Origin: JAMQPK01 sp963782595
Lineage (GTDB): Bacteria > Acidobacteriota > Vicinamibacteria > Vicinamibacterales > JAMQPK01
Direction of reading: 5' to 3'
Assembly: GCA_963782595.1 (NCBI GenBank)
Contig: CAWAKJ010000007.1
Location: 62,001 to 126,000 of the forward strand
Length of the DNA: 64,000 nucleotides
Shown: positions 40,915-49,572 of the stretch, one piece after another
How the letters are laid out: each line of letters starts with the position of its first letter
How positions within the stretch are numbered: the stretch's first letter is position 1
Notes under the pieces: model-generated
The model's database searches: none
What the model saw: only the letters and a program-made list of their open reading frames with translations
What the model was told of the DNA's origin: nothing
Program-made: the position numbers and the translations under genes

Positions 40915-43186
40915 CCGGTAACGCGAACGCCACGTAACTCCGCGTTCCCACTTCGGGCTCGGCCGCGTCACCCGGTCGTCGGTGACCGCCGCCGGTGTTG
41001 ATTCTCGAGGACGCCGGCACCACGAGATACTGCCGACCGTTCACCTCATACATCGCCGGCACGCCTTCCGAGCCTGCAGGCAGCGTGGCGGTCCACAGGA
41101 CCTTGCCGGTTTCCTCGTCGTGCGCCCGTACTTTGCCGTCGGTGGTCGCGACGAAGAGCAGTCCGGTTGACGTCACGATGATGCCGTGGCGCTCGGCCAT
41201 GAAGACACCGGCGTTCTTCGCGCCTTCCTGAACTGCGCGCGCATCTTCTCCGAGCGGCACTCTCCATTTGATCGTTCCGCTGTTCAAGTCGTACGCGACG
41301 ATGGCCGACCAGGGTGGGCCGATGATGTATGGCTGGTTGGGATAGAGCCCCCAGTCGGTGTAGTAGCGATTCGGCGGAGCATCGATGCCATCCGGATAGG
41401 GAGGTCCGCCGAGTGGCGTGTATCGATTTTCGAATACCGGCACCTCGAGGCCCCCAGGTGCTCCTCCCGACGCCACCACAGGGCCGTTTGGTTGCGCGGC
41501 ACCAGCGCGCGCAGCTATCGGCCCACCGGTTCCCACCGGGTTTTCGAGAAACGCGTGAAGTGCGGTGATGGCCTGCGCATCCAGATCTGCGAACGCCGGC
41601 ATCTCGGCTCTTCCGCTGACAACGACCTGACGGAAGGGTTCTGACGCGAGACGACTGGCGCCGGCCACCGCGGGCGGTCCACCTGCGGAGCCCTCGCCAT
41701 TTGGACCATGGCAATTCGCACATCGCCTCTCGTAGATCGTGCGCCCCTGGTCCGCTCCGGCTACGCTCGCCGCCGCGCGTCGCGCCGCAAGCGGATCGTC
41801 GAGGCTGAGCCTGTAGATGGTCGGCCAGTCCTGCGTGGTGAGATACACCGTCCCCTTGGTGGGATTTGCCGCACTTGTACCCCAGTTCGATCCACCGCGA
41901 GCACCTGGCAGCGAGATGGTCTCTTCAAACCCGGGCGGCGTGAAGAGTCCCTCGTTGCGCATCTTCGCTATGCGTTCCTTCCAGGCGACGCGTTCTTCGG
42001 CGGTCAGGATGTAGGGGTTGACATCGTCCGCCGTCATCTTCTGCCGCGCGTATGGAGGCGGAGCGGTCGGAAATGGCTGGGTCGGCCACGCCTGCTCGCC
42101 TGGCATCTGGCTCTTCGGCACCGGACGCTCTTCGATGGGCCACAAAGGCTTTCCCGTGACGCGATCGAACACAAATAGAAACCCCTGCTTGGTTGCCTGC
42201 GAGACCGCGTCGACGAGCTGGCCGTTGTGACGCACGGTTACGAGCTGCGGCGCTGAATTGTTGTCGTAGTCCCACAAATCGTGGTGAACCATCTGGAAGT
42301 GCCAGAGCCGCTTTCCAGTGCGGGCATCCAGTGCGATCAGGCAGTTGCCGAACAGATTGCTGCCGATACGGTCGGCGCCGTAGTAGTCATAGGTGGGCGA
42401 GCCGGTAGGGAAGTAGGCAATGCCGCGCTTCTCGTCCACCGTAATCTCGCCCCATGTGTTGGTGCCGCCGGCGTACTTCCACGCGTCCTTCGGCCATGTT
42501 TCGTAGCCTTCTTCGCCGGGGTGCGGAATGGTGTGAAAGCTCCACACCATCCTGCCCGTGATCACGTCGTAGGCGCGAATATCGCCGGGAGCCGACATAT
42601 AGGCTTCGCCGGTCGACGATCCCAGCATGATCAGATTTTCGAAAACGCGTCCAGGTGACTCCGGCTGAACCCGGACAATCGTCTTTGGATCGCGGCCGAG
42701 GCCCTCTCTGAGATCGACCAGCCCCTTGTTGCCGAACGTCAGAATCGATTTCCCTGTTCGCGCATCGATTTCCTGCAGGTGGTTGTTGATCGCGAAAATC
42801 AGCCGCCGATCTCTGCGGTCTTTGCTCTCCCAATAGGCAATGCCGCGCGTCGCCAGCCCCGGGAGGTTCTCGTGAACCCAGATTTCCTTGCCGGTGGTGG
42901 CGTCGAGTGCGACAAGCGAGCTGTTGCGCGCCATCACGTACATCACGCTGTCGACGACAATCGGATTGAAGACGTAGGAGCGCTGGTCGCCGGTGGGATA
43001 GATCCAGGCGACTTGGAGCTGATTCACGTTGGACTTGTCAATCTGCTTCAGATCGACGAAGTGCGAGTTGTCAGCTCCTCCGCCGTAGTCTTTCCACGTC
43101 TTGTAGTCCTGACCACCAGCGTGCGCGGTCTGGCTGGCAGCCGCGATGATGAAACACAGGAGTGCACATCTCATGACGGTCATCAT
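40892..43186 (-). CDS. PQQ-dependent dehydrogenase with embedded cytochrome c domain
   Basis: The 764-residue protein has a signal peptide (1 to about 23) and a quinoprotein propeller interrupted late by a cytochrome c domain. The heme motif is CANCHGPNGEG at about residue 490, with AEMPAFADL supplying the methionine ligand. Propeller features include VALDATTGKEIWVHENLPG, HHDLWDYDNNSAPQLV and KGTVYLTTQDWPTIY. This architecture is known from soluble quinoprotein sugar and alcohol dehydrogenases of soil bacteria. The start may be ATG 43186 or 43174. It is the last gene of a minus-strand operon, 11 bases after the cyclase. Confidence 0.9.
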   Translation of the reverse strand: MMTVMRCALLCFIIAAASQTAHAGGQDYKTWKDYGGGADNSHFVDLKQIDKSNVNQLQVAWIYPTGDQRSYVFNPIVVDSVMYVMARNSSLVALDATTGKEIWVHENLPGLATRGIAYWESKDRRDRRLIFAINNHLQEIDARTGKSILTFGNKGLVDLREGLGRDPKTIVRVQPESPGRVFENLIMLGSSTGEAYMSAPGDIRAYDVITGRMVWSFHTIPHPGEEGYETWPKDAWKYAGGTNTWGEITVDEKRGIAYFPTGSPTYDYYGADRIGSNLFGNCLIALDARTGKRLWHFQMVHHDLWDYDNNSAPQLVTVRHNGQLVDAVSQATKQGFLFVFDRVTGKPLWPIEERPVPKSQMPGEQAWPTQPFPTAPPPYARQKMTADDVNPYILTAEERVAWKERIAKMRNEGLFTPPGFEETISLPGARGGSNWGTSAANPTKGTVYLTTQDWPTIYRLSLDDPLAARRAAASVAGADQGRTIYERRCANCHGPNGEGSAGGPPAVAGASRLASEPFRQVVVSGRAEMPAFADLDAQAITALHAFLENPVGTGGPIAARAGAAQPNGPVVASGGAPGGLEVPVFENRYTPLGGPPYPDGIDAPPNRYYTDWGLYPNQPYIIGPPWSAIVAYDLNSGTIKWRVPLGEDARAVQEGAKNAGVFMAERHGIIVTSTGLLFVATTDGKVRAHDEETGKVLWTATLPAGSEGVPAMYEVNGRQYLVVPASSRINTGGGHRRPGDAAEPEVGTRSYVAFALPETPRSQR

Positions 43187-43197
43187 ATTTCTTTCAG

Positions 43198-44205
43198 TTA
43201 GAACACGGCGATCGGATTCACAGGAGAGCCAGTGCCGTGGGGAATCCGGAGCGGCGCAATCACCATCATGAACTCCCAGCGATTGCGGGCGGCGGCGGCT
43301 TCGCTGGCGGCGTCGAAGTCCGCGCGATCGAGCAACGGGACTCCGAGAATCGTCAGGGCGAAATTATGCAGCGCGTCGCGCGGCAGGTCACCTTCGGGCA
43401 GCGGGGCGTAGGTGGGTGTTTCCCACCCGATGATGGCGACGTCGCGCTTCTTCAGCCACGGGATGACGGAATTGTCGAGCCCGACTGCTCCGTCGTTGAT
43501 GGGCCAGGGACCCAGTTTGGCCCGGCGGGTCCATCTTCCCCATCGAAGGAGCAGTGCATCACCTGGACCGACTCTGACGCCGGCTTTCTTTTCCCATGCC
43601 TCGAGGTCTTCCACGTAAATACGCGTACCAGGCTCGAGATAGGGAACGCCCGTCAGCCTCGGCATGTCGTAGAGGACCGCCCGGGTCGCAATGCCGTTTC
43701 TGAAGTTCCGAATCGATCCCCTGGCAACTCCAGATTCTTTCGTGACGACCTCGGTGGCGTCGTACCCGTTCCACATCTTCCCGTTGAAAAAGATGTGGCC
43801 GAACGAATCGAAATGCGTGTTGCCGGCGCCATGAATACAAGGAAACGCGATCTGATCGGTGGCGCCGGTCCGCGACGCATTCAACATCGCCCATTGGGCG
43901 GGGCAAGGCGCATCGACGAGCTTCTCGAGCGGTACGTCCGACGCCAGCGAGACGGAGACACCGTCCTTGACGAGCGCTGCCGCCTGCCTGCGTTTTGCCG
44001 CCGTGATGAGATTGAGCGCACCCATCTCATCGTCTTTTCCCCATCGGCCCCAGTTGGAGAGATCAGTCTGCCACCGCTCGTATTCGACGGCGGTTACCAA
44101 TGGCCGAGTGGATCTGGGCGTGGTCGCTCCTTGCGAGCGGACGAGTGCAGTGCCGGCGAGTCCGAAAGCGAAGATGGTAAAGAGTGCCATCAGGCGGTGC
44201 TTCAC
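43198..44205 (-). CDS. Exported cyclase-family protein (kynurenine formamidase-like fold)
   Basis: The GTG at 44205 is preceded by AAGGAGG at a spacing of 6; the track frame opens further upstream without such a site. A signal peptide precedes a cyclase fold with CIHGAGNTHFDSFGHIFF (the metal-binding HGxxxTHxDxxxH variant), YEPGTRIYVEDL-like strands, and DNSVIPWLKKRDVAIIGWE. Relatives include metal-dependent amidohydrolases such as kynurenine formamidase. It lies between the lipoprotein and PQQ-cytochrome genes of one operon. The substrate is not evident. Confidence 0.85.
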   Translation of the reverse strand: MKHRLMALFTIFAFGLAGTALVRSQGATTPRSTRPLVTAVEYERWQTDLSNWGRWGKDDEMGALNLITAAKRRQAAALVKDGVSVSLASDVPLEKLVDAPCPAQWAMLNASRTGATDQIAFPCIHGAGNTHFDSFGHIFFNGKMWNGYDATEVVTKESGVARGSIRNFRNGIATRAVLYDMPRLTGVPYLEPGTRIYVEDLEAWEKKAGVRVGPGDALLLRWGRWTRRAKLGPWPINDGAVGLDNSVIPWLKKRDVAIIGWETPTYAPLPEGDLPRDALHNFALTILGVPLLDRADFDAASEAAAARNRWEFMMVIAPLRIPHGTGSPVNPIAVF

Positions 44206-44227
44206 ACTCAGCCTCCTTCGACGCACG

Positions 44228-45388
44228 TCAGCGCGCAGTGCCAACGGTGAACGGAATTACGACGCTCTCCGGGACGGGACGCGGATCGGCTGCCGTGCCT
44301 GGCTTCATTTCGAACGCGCGGCCCACCTGGTTGCCCGACGGATCCTCGAGCAGCGTCAGCACCCGCAGTTTATACGCGCCACGCTGCCACGGCGCCTCCG
44401 GGGTGAACACCCAGCGTGTTTCGTCGGCGTCGGTCGAGACCTCGCCTCGAACAACCTGATCGCCGAACGAGTACACGCTGATGGCGTTCTGCAGCAGCCC
44501 ATGATCGAGTGCCCAGGGAAACGTGACGCTGAGAGGATCGCGCGTGTGTGCGTTCGGCGCGGCAACACGCCAGTCGGCCGGCGTCAGTGGCAACTCGATG
44601 GGCAATCCGACCTTCACGACGCGGCGGTATCCCTCTTTCAGCGGCTGACCTGCAGCGTCGCGCCAGGCCGGATCGATCGCGATCGTGTAGCGTCCCCGAT
44701 CGCGAATGGCTCTGCCCAGCTTGACGTTCGGCAGAATCCCGCGCTTCACGCGACCCGGGTCGAACAGCACGGTGAAGCGCGTATCGTTGCTGTTCCAGAG
44801 GTTCGCGTTCACTTCCAGAAACACATCCGAGAGCTTCTGGCCATATTCATCAAGAAGACTCACGAATCCGATGGCGTCCCGGCGCGACATCGGTGCGGAA
44901 AAATGAATGTAGAAGCGCAGCAGATTTTCGGGCCACGTGTCGGACGAAGGAGTGATCGCCGTCACGACCGTCGACGGCTTCAGCTCTGGTGCGGGAATCG
45001 AGACTGTGTGCTCGACGATGGTGGCAGTGCGCGGCGTTGGCAGTTTCCCCGGATCGAAGCGGACCGAATAGGTCTGCCCGCGATCGAAGGGAAAGCGGGG
45101 CCGGAATGCAAGCGCCCCGTCCTGAACGAAGTAGTCACCTGTCACAGGCGCCACATCGTTTCCGATGACGCCGACGCGCAGCAGCGCCTGCCAGGCTTCG
45201 TCGCTGAGCCGCGCGTTCGTCAACGCGCGCAACTCGGCGTTCGAAAGTCCTGTTACTCGAATGGTGGTGTCAGCGGGGTTCTGTCCGCCGGCCAGGTGGA
45301 CAGCGATATCTCCAGCCGGCTGATCGGCCACCCTGCAGCCGTGCGCGAAAAGAATGAGTGAGGCAACGATCCAGAAAACTCGGCCCAT
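44228..45388 (-). CDS. Putative lipoprotein with Ig-like (SbsA-type) repeats
   Basis: ATG 45388 opens a lipoprotein signal (MGRVFWIVASLILFAHGC) with cysteine 18 as the probable lipidation site. The roughly 370-residue mature part is beta-rich. Segments RFYIHFSAPMSRRDA and LSVTFPWALDHGLLQ, each followed by strands, resemble bacterial Ig-like SbsA domains. I do not recognise a catalytic motif. It starts 18 bases after the beta-propeller gene ends and 22 bases before the cyclase gene, in the same operon, which suggests an outer-membrane or periplasmic partner of those enzymes. Confidence 0.7.
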   Translation of the reverse strand: MGRVFWIVASLILFAHGCRVADQPAGDIAVHLAGGQNPADTTIRVTGLSNAELRALTNARLSDEAWQALLRVGVIGNDVAPVTGDYFVQDGALAFRPRFPFDRGQTYSVRFDPGKLPTPRTATIVEHTVSIPAPELKPSTVVTAITPSSDTWPENLLRFYIHFSAPMSRRDAIGFVSLLDEYGQKLSDVFLEVNANLWNSNDTRFTVLFDPGRVKRGILPNVKLGRAIRDRGRYTIAIDPAWRDAAGQPLKEGYRRVVKVGLPIELPLTPADWRVAAPNAHTRDPLSVTFPWALDHGLLQNAISVYSFGDQVVRGEVSTDADETRWVFTPEAPWQRGAYKLRVLTLLEDPSGNQVGRAFEMKPGTAADPRPVPESVVIPFTVGTAR

Positions 45389-45406
45389 TGCCTCACCCGG
45401 CACGAC

Positions 45407-46495
45407 CTAGGGAAGGGCGACCGCGGAAAGATTGCGGCTGCCGTCGGCAGCACGCGCAAGCACGATCGAGCGCTGCGCATCGAGAAGATCGAGCTGCTCG
45501 ATCCCCGACATTGCCGCGACCGGCTCGAAGGTTCCCTGCGTGCCTCCGATGCGCGCCCTTATTGCCGGGGCGGACCCAAATTGCGCGGTCGGAATCTTCA
45601 GCACACCGTGTCGCGTATTGGCCATCAGCAGATAGTCACGGCCTTCCTTCTGATAGAGGACCATGTCGATCGGCTGATTTCCCGCACCCAGCTCCATCAT
45701 CGTCGTGCCCAGCAGCTTCTCCCCTTGCCGCAGGGAACCGACCGGGAACTTGACGAGCGGCGTGCAGGTGTATCCGGCGATGATCATCGGCTGATTATCA
45801 ATCGTGTACGGCAGGAACGTCATGACGGGCGATCGCGTCTCGAGCTGCCCATGATTGCCGTGGTAGATCTCCACGCTCGCGCCGCGATCGACGCCTGCAA
45901 ATGGATACGCCACCGACCACAACTTCGATGCGAACTCTTCGTTCGACAAGCCGGCAACGAAGAGCCGGCCGTTGGTAAACGCGAGATCGGTCACCGACTG
46001 CGTCCGTCCCCTGCGGGCGTTCGTACCGACGTCGGCTGGATTCGGCAGGGTCACGCTCGTGAATTTCGCGCTGCTGAGCGACAGGAGATCGATCTTACCG
46101 GCCCCATCGATGCGCAGCAGGGCCGGCTGCGCGTCTGCGCCTTCGCCGCGCCTGATTGCGACAAACGAGTTCTTCGACGTCGGGTGCACGGCGAGGTCGG
46201 TGATGGAGACGTTTGCGGGCGCGGTGCCAACCATGGCGGCAATCTTCTGATCGAGTGCCGGCACGTCTTTGGTTCCCGGCGTGGTGCCGGACGCCAGCGC
46301 GCCAAGATCAATCGCGAAGATGGTGGCGGCCTGGTTGTCGGCGGCGAAGAGCACACCGCCCGGGCCGAAGCTGAGCGCGCCAATCGACGAGAAGCTGGGT
46401 CCCACACCCGGTGAGGCCTGCCGTGCCGTTGTGGGCTGCGAGGCCGATGCAAGGACGACCGCAAGAACGACGGCGAGTTTCAGGCTGGTGCGCAT
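45407..46495 (-). CDS. Secreted beta-propeller-like protein of unknown function
   Basis: The 362-residue protein has a signal peptide (MRTSLKLAVVLAVVLASASQ) and repeated strands such as ALSFGPGGVLFAADNQAATIFAID (partly quoted as GPGGVLFAADNQA), ITDLAVHPTSKNSFVAI and VTDLAFTNGRLFVAGL. The pattern suggests a six- or seven-bladed propeller like those of WD40/NHL-type periplasmic sensors. No metal or catalytic motif is recognised. It is followed directly by the lipoprotein gene and preceded by the methyltransferase gene, all on the minus strand. Confidence 0.72.
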   Translation of the reverse strand: MRTSLKLAVVLAVVLASASQPTTARQASPGVGPSFSSIGALSFGPGGVLFAADNQAATIFAIDLGALASGTTPGTKDVPALDQKIAAMVGTAPANVSITDLAVHPTSKNSFVAIRRGEGADAQPALLRIDGAGKIDLLSLSSAKFTSVTLPNPADVGTNARRGRTQSVTDLAFTNGRLFVAGLSNEEFASKLWSVAYPFAGVDRGASVEIYHGNHGQLETRSPVMTFLPYTIDNQPMIIAGYTCTPLVKFPVGSLRQGEKLLGTTMMELGAGNQPIDMVLYQKEGRDYLLMANTRHGVLKIPTAQFGSAPAIRARIGGTQGTFEPVAAMSGIEQLDLLDAQRSIVLARAADGSRNLSAVALP

Positions 46496-46546
46496 GAGAC
46501 AAACTCCTTGACTTGATACGGGACGGGAAGGGACCAGTCTACGCCA

Positions 46547-47197
46547 CTAGCGTCGCTTGTAGGTAACGGAGATTCCTTCACGGCTGGACCTGTCGATCAT
46601 CGTTTCGGCGCCGGGCAGGGTCTTCAAATGCGCGAGAAATTCGCGGGTGCTCCCGGCTATCCAGTTCAATCCCGATACGTTGTGCGCCGTGAAGCAGCCT
46701 CCGACCACGAGCTTTGGCCACACCGCGATCAGGTAGTTCCGGTACCACCCCTTGTCCGCGTCCGAGAAGACGAAATCGAACGGACCGGGAAGTGCCGGGA
46801 CAATCTCATGTGCGTCTCCGAGCCTTGCGTCGATATAGCCTGCCAGGCCGGCTTCCTTGAAATTCGCAACTGCGGTCTGATGGCGCCCAGGGTCGATCTC
46901 GACGGTCGTCAACCTCCCGCCCGTTTTCGCGAGCGCCCAGGCCATCCACACACCCGAGTGCCCGGTGGACGTTCCGATCTCTAGCGCACGAGTGTATTTG
47001 CCTTTAATGATCAAGTTATGAAGCACCCGGCCGTCGCTTTCCGGGACGTTCAGATCCTGCCACGTTCCGCGGTGGCGCTCGAGGAAGGCCTGAACCTTCT
47101 TGTCGAGTTCGGCGAAGCGGTCCTGCGCCCGCGCTGTGCCGATCGCATCAGTTGTAAGGAGCGTCAGAGCGCACGCGATCCGAATCAAATTCCGCAT
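46547..47197 (-). CDS. O-methyltransferase-like protein with a signal peptide
   Basis: ATG 47197 follows AGGGAG (spacing 7) and gives 216 residues. A signal peptide (MRNLIRIACALTLLTTDAIG) precedes a class I Rossmann methyltransferase with ALEIGTSTGHSGVWMAWAL (SAM-binding glycine motif), LTTVEIDPGRH, GDAHEIVPALPGPFDFVFSDADKG and a C-terminal GISVTYKRR. This matches the catechol-type O-methyltransferase branch (family 3). Export of a SAM-dependent enzyme is odd because SAM is cytoplasmic; misprediction of the signal cannot be excluded. It is the first gene of the minus-strand operon. Confidence 0.85.
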   Translation of the reverse strand: MRNLIRIACALTLLTTDAIGTARAQDRFAELDKKVQAFLERHRGTWQDLNVPESDGRVLHNLIIKGKYTRALEIGTSTGHSGVWMAWALAKTGGRLTTVEIDPGRHQTAVANFKEAGLAGYIDARLGDAHEIVPALPGPFDFVFSDADKGWYRNYLIAVWPKLVVGGCFTAHNVSGLNWIAGSTREFLAHLKTLPGAETMIDRSSREGISVTYKRR

Positions 47198-47295
47198 ACG
47201 TGAACTCCCTACTCTTATCCTTATCCCTACGATTGCCCTCTGACGCACGTTTACGCTCATAGGACAACAAAACCCACGTTGTGGACCAAGTCACG

Positions 47296-47321
47296 TTGAC
47301 GTTGACGCCGTGTGCTATAGT
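47296..47321 (+). promoter_or_regulatory. Candidate promoter for the cupredoxin-like gene
   Basis: TTGACG at 47296-47301 (repeated as TTGACG at 47302-47307) and TATAGT at 47316-47321 resemble -35 and -10 elements, but the spacer is only 14 or 8 bases. It lies 100-130 bases before the start at 47426, in the divergent spacer with the methyltransferase gene. Confidence 0.3.
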
Positions 47322-47425
47322 CCGCGACTTCTCGGAAGCCCAATCCCCTCGACAACTCCGTTCGCATCCGGTACCCGACCAAAGCAGGGGGGATTGTTGC
47401 TTTTCGGCAATTGAAGGAGGTAGCG

Positions 47426-48058
47426 ATGAGAGTCTGCAGATCGGCGTTGTTCGGCGCTGCGATGCTCGGCGTTGTGTTCTTGAGTCCCTCGGTGAGCGCC
47501 GACGAGCGTGACCGTGTGCCGCAGAGCGTCACCGTTGCGTTTGGTGCTGGTCTCAACACGGCCCAGCCGGGAAATTCGTTGAATCATCACATCCTGCCGC
47601 GTGTCATTACGGTGAGGACCAGGCTTGCGACAGAAAACAGGGAGGCTGTGCCCGGTGTTGTGAATTTCATCGTCGGCGGCTTCCACCAAATCTACGTGTA
47701 CAACCGTGGCGTCAAATTACAGGACGTTCAGGCCTTCGCGAAAACTGTTCCATTTATACCTCCGACGACGAACCTGTTCCTCAACTACATGCCCGACGCT
47801 TTGCTCTATGAGGGCATTAACCCCGGCGGAGCGAACCCGATCGGTCCGGCCGTGTCGCCGACCCTGAGTGGCGTCATGAATCGGATCGAGCAAGTAGGAT
47901 TCACAGAGCCAGGCCTGTACCTTGTCATCTGCAATGTCAATCCGCACTTCACAGATGGGATGATCGCGTGGGTCAGGGTTGTGGCGAATGACAACGACTG
48001 GGACGGCGAACGCGGGGAACGGGACGGGGAACGAGATGAACACGGAGGCCATAACTAG
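47426..48058 (+). CDS. Secreted cupredoxin-like protein
   Basis: ATG 47426 follows AAGGAGGT. A signal peptide (1-25, ending SVSA) precedes a 185-residue domain. His87 in VGGFHQIYVYN, Cys169 and His174 in VICNVNPHF and Met179 are placed as in type 1 copper sites; the Cys-x4-His spacing is like azurin. A loop of about 80 residues separates the first histidine from the cysteine, longer than in plastocyanin. The tail is acidic and histidine-containing (DGERDEHGGHN). Electron transfer is inferred; no known cupredoxin matches closely by eye. Confidence 0.65.
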   Translation: MRVCRSALFGAAMLGVVFLSPSVSADERDRVPQSVTVAFGAGLNTAQPGNSLNHHILPRVITVRTRLATENREAVPGVVNFIVGGFHQIYVYNRGVKLQDVQAFAKTVPFIPPTTNLFLNYMPDALLYEGINPGGANPIGPAVSPTLSGVMNRIEQVGFTEPGLYLVICNVNPHFTDGMIAWVRVVANDNDWDGERGERDGERDEHGGHN

Positions 48059-48083
48059 ACCCGCCAGTTGATCGTCACTGAGC

Positions 48084-48170
48084 GATGGTCTGTCATGATC
48101 GATTGTCCCCGGCTCGTAGACCATGACAGACCATCGACCATTGCCCATAGACCATCGCCCACCCACGTTG
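48084..48170. repeat. 14-bp inverted repeat and GATGGTC-type repeats
   Basis: GATGGTCTGTCATG (48084-48097) and its exact reverse complement (48122-48135) flank 24 bases. Further imperfect copies of GACCAT(C/A)G follow to about 48160. The block lies 26 bases past the cupredoxin stop and before the amidohydrolase signal peptide. It could terminate the upstream transcript. It has the same word-repeat style as the spacers at 32523 and 40809. Confidence 0.5.
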
Positions 48171-48202
48171 CATTTCTGTCCCGTCTTGTGCGACAAGACC
48201 AC

Positions 48203-48292
48203 ATGCGCCCGGTCAGCTGGCTGATTTGCCTTTCGCTCGCCGCCACAGGCTTCGCGAGCTTTTCATCGGGCCAGGATGCGCCCGACCCGCCG
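48203..48292 (+). pseudogene. Signal-peptide part of the amidohydrolase gene, out of frame with the rest
   Basis: ATG 48203 opens a good signal peptide, MRPVSWLICLSLAATGFASF, followed by SSGQDAPDPP. One extra base near 48293 then puts the amidohydrolase (AVLFEGARLIAGDG) into the next frame. If that base is removed the two parts join without a gap. The lesion is therefore a +1 insertion, real or a sequence error. Without it the enzyme would be exported. Confidence 0.7.
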
Positions 48293-49571
48293 TGCGGTTC
48301 TGTTCGAAGGTGCACGGCTCATTGCCGGTGATGGCCTTCCTCCAATAGAAAACTCCGCTTTTCTCGTCGAGGACTCCAGGTTCACAAGGGTCGGCAGAAA
48401 AGGCGAGATTCCGCTGCCCGCGAGTGCAACGCGCGTCGATCTCACCGGCAAGACGGTCATACCCGCGCTGATCGATATTCACAACCATCTTGGTTGGACC
48501 GATCAGAGAACCAACGTTGCTACCAAACAGAGCTACAACCGCGACCTTGTCATCGATCATTTGCAGCGTTACGCGTACTACGGCGTTGCCGCAACGCTGA
48601 GCATGGGCCTCGACCGATGGGACGTGAATGTCGAGTTGCCTTACCAGTTGCGCAGCGAAATCATCCCCAATGCGGCGCGCTTTCTCACCGTCGGTCGAGG
48701 GATCGCGGCGACGCCGATGGCAGGTCCGCCGCTCGAGTATCGGCTGGGCATCCCATATGGTGCCGGGACCGAAGCCGACGGCAGAGCCCGCGTGCGCGAT
48801 CTGAAGGCCAGGAACGTCGAGATGATCAAGATCTGGGTCGACGATCGGCTCGGGACGGTGCCCAAACTGCAGGTCAATGTGTACGAGGCGATCATCGACG
48901 AAGCGCACAAGAACAGCATGCGCGTCGTCGCTCATATCTTCCATCTCGAAGACGGCAAGCAGCTCCTGAGATCCGGTGTCGACGGCTTCGGGCATGGCGT
49001 TCGCGACCGGAATGTCGACGAGGAGTACTTGAGTCTCCTCAAGCAGCACCCAAAGGTGTGGGTGGGACCGAACCTGCCGCCGAGGATGATTTCAAAGGAA
49101 GACGCGGCAGCGCAGATTGCGTGGCTCACCGAAACGCTGCCCCCCAGCCAGATCGCGCGCATGCGCGACGAGCTGGCAGCACGGCCGGCGGCTGTGGTGC
49201 AGACCGACCTGTTCGCCACTCAATGCCGCAATCTGAAGAGCGTTCACGACGCGGGGCAGGTTATCGGCCTTGGCACTGACGGCAACGTGGACATCGGATG
49301 GGGCGCGCATCTCGAATTGGCCGACATGGTCTTCTGCGGGCTCACTCCGGCCGAAGCCATCGTCGCGGCAACGCGCACATCGGCAGAAATCCTCGGGCTT
49401 GGCCAGCTCGGTACAGTTGCCGCCGGCAAGGACGCCGACTTCATCGTGCTCGACGCGAACCCGCTCGAAAACATGATGAACTCGCGAAGAATCAATAGGG
49501 TGTATCAGAAGGGCGGCGAAGTAGATCGTGCGGCGTTACGCAGAACATTGAGCGCAGAGGCGGCACGTTAG
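48276..49571 (+). CDS. Imidazolonepropionase-like amidohydrolase, 5' end frameshifted
   Basis: The long frame encodes 431 residues of the COG1228 amidohydrolase group. It has TVIPALIDIHNHLGW (HxH metal motif), MIKIWVDD, VVAHIFHLEDG, DGFGHGVRD, VIGLGTDGN (metal aspartate) and ADFIVLDANPLENM. A genuine upstream signal peptide lies in another frame (48203-48292), so the listed ATG at 48276 may be internal. The enzyme would hydrolyse an amide or cyclic amide bond; the substrate is unknown. Its stop is 2 bases before the TA at which an IS630 element is inserted, so the coding sequence is complete at the 3' end. Confidence 0.85.
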   Translation: MRPTRRAVLFEGARLIAGDGLPPIENSAFLVEDSRFTRVGRKGEIPLPASATRVDLTGKTVIPALIDIHNHLGWTDQRTNVATKQSYNRDLVIDHLQRYAYYGVAATLSMGLDRWDVNVELPYQLRSEIIPNAARFLTVGRGIAATPMAGPPLEYRLGIPYGAGTEADGRARVRDLKARNVEMIKIWVDDRLGTVPKLQVNVYEAIIDEAHKNSMRVVAHIFHLEDGKQLLRSGVDGFGHGVRDRNVDEEYLSLLKQHPKVWVGPNLPPRMISKEDAAAQIAWLTETLPPSQIARMRDELAARPAAVVQTDLFATQCRNLKSVHDAGQVIGLGTDGNVDIGWGAHLELADMVFCGLTPAEAIVAATRTSAEILGLGQLGTVAAGKDADFIVLDANPLENMMNSRRINRVYQKGGEVDRAALRRTLSAEAAR

Positions 49572-49572
49572 T

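Noticed and set aside
43859..45361. 500-codon open frame on the plus strand
   Set aside because: It is antisense to the cyclase and lipoprotein genes, which have signal peptides, family motifs and ribosome-binding sites. Its translation is low-complexity, rich in Arg and His, with no domain.
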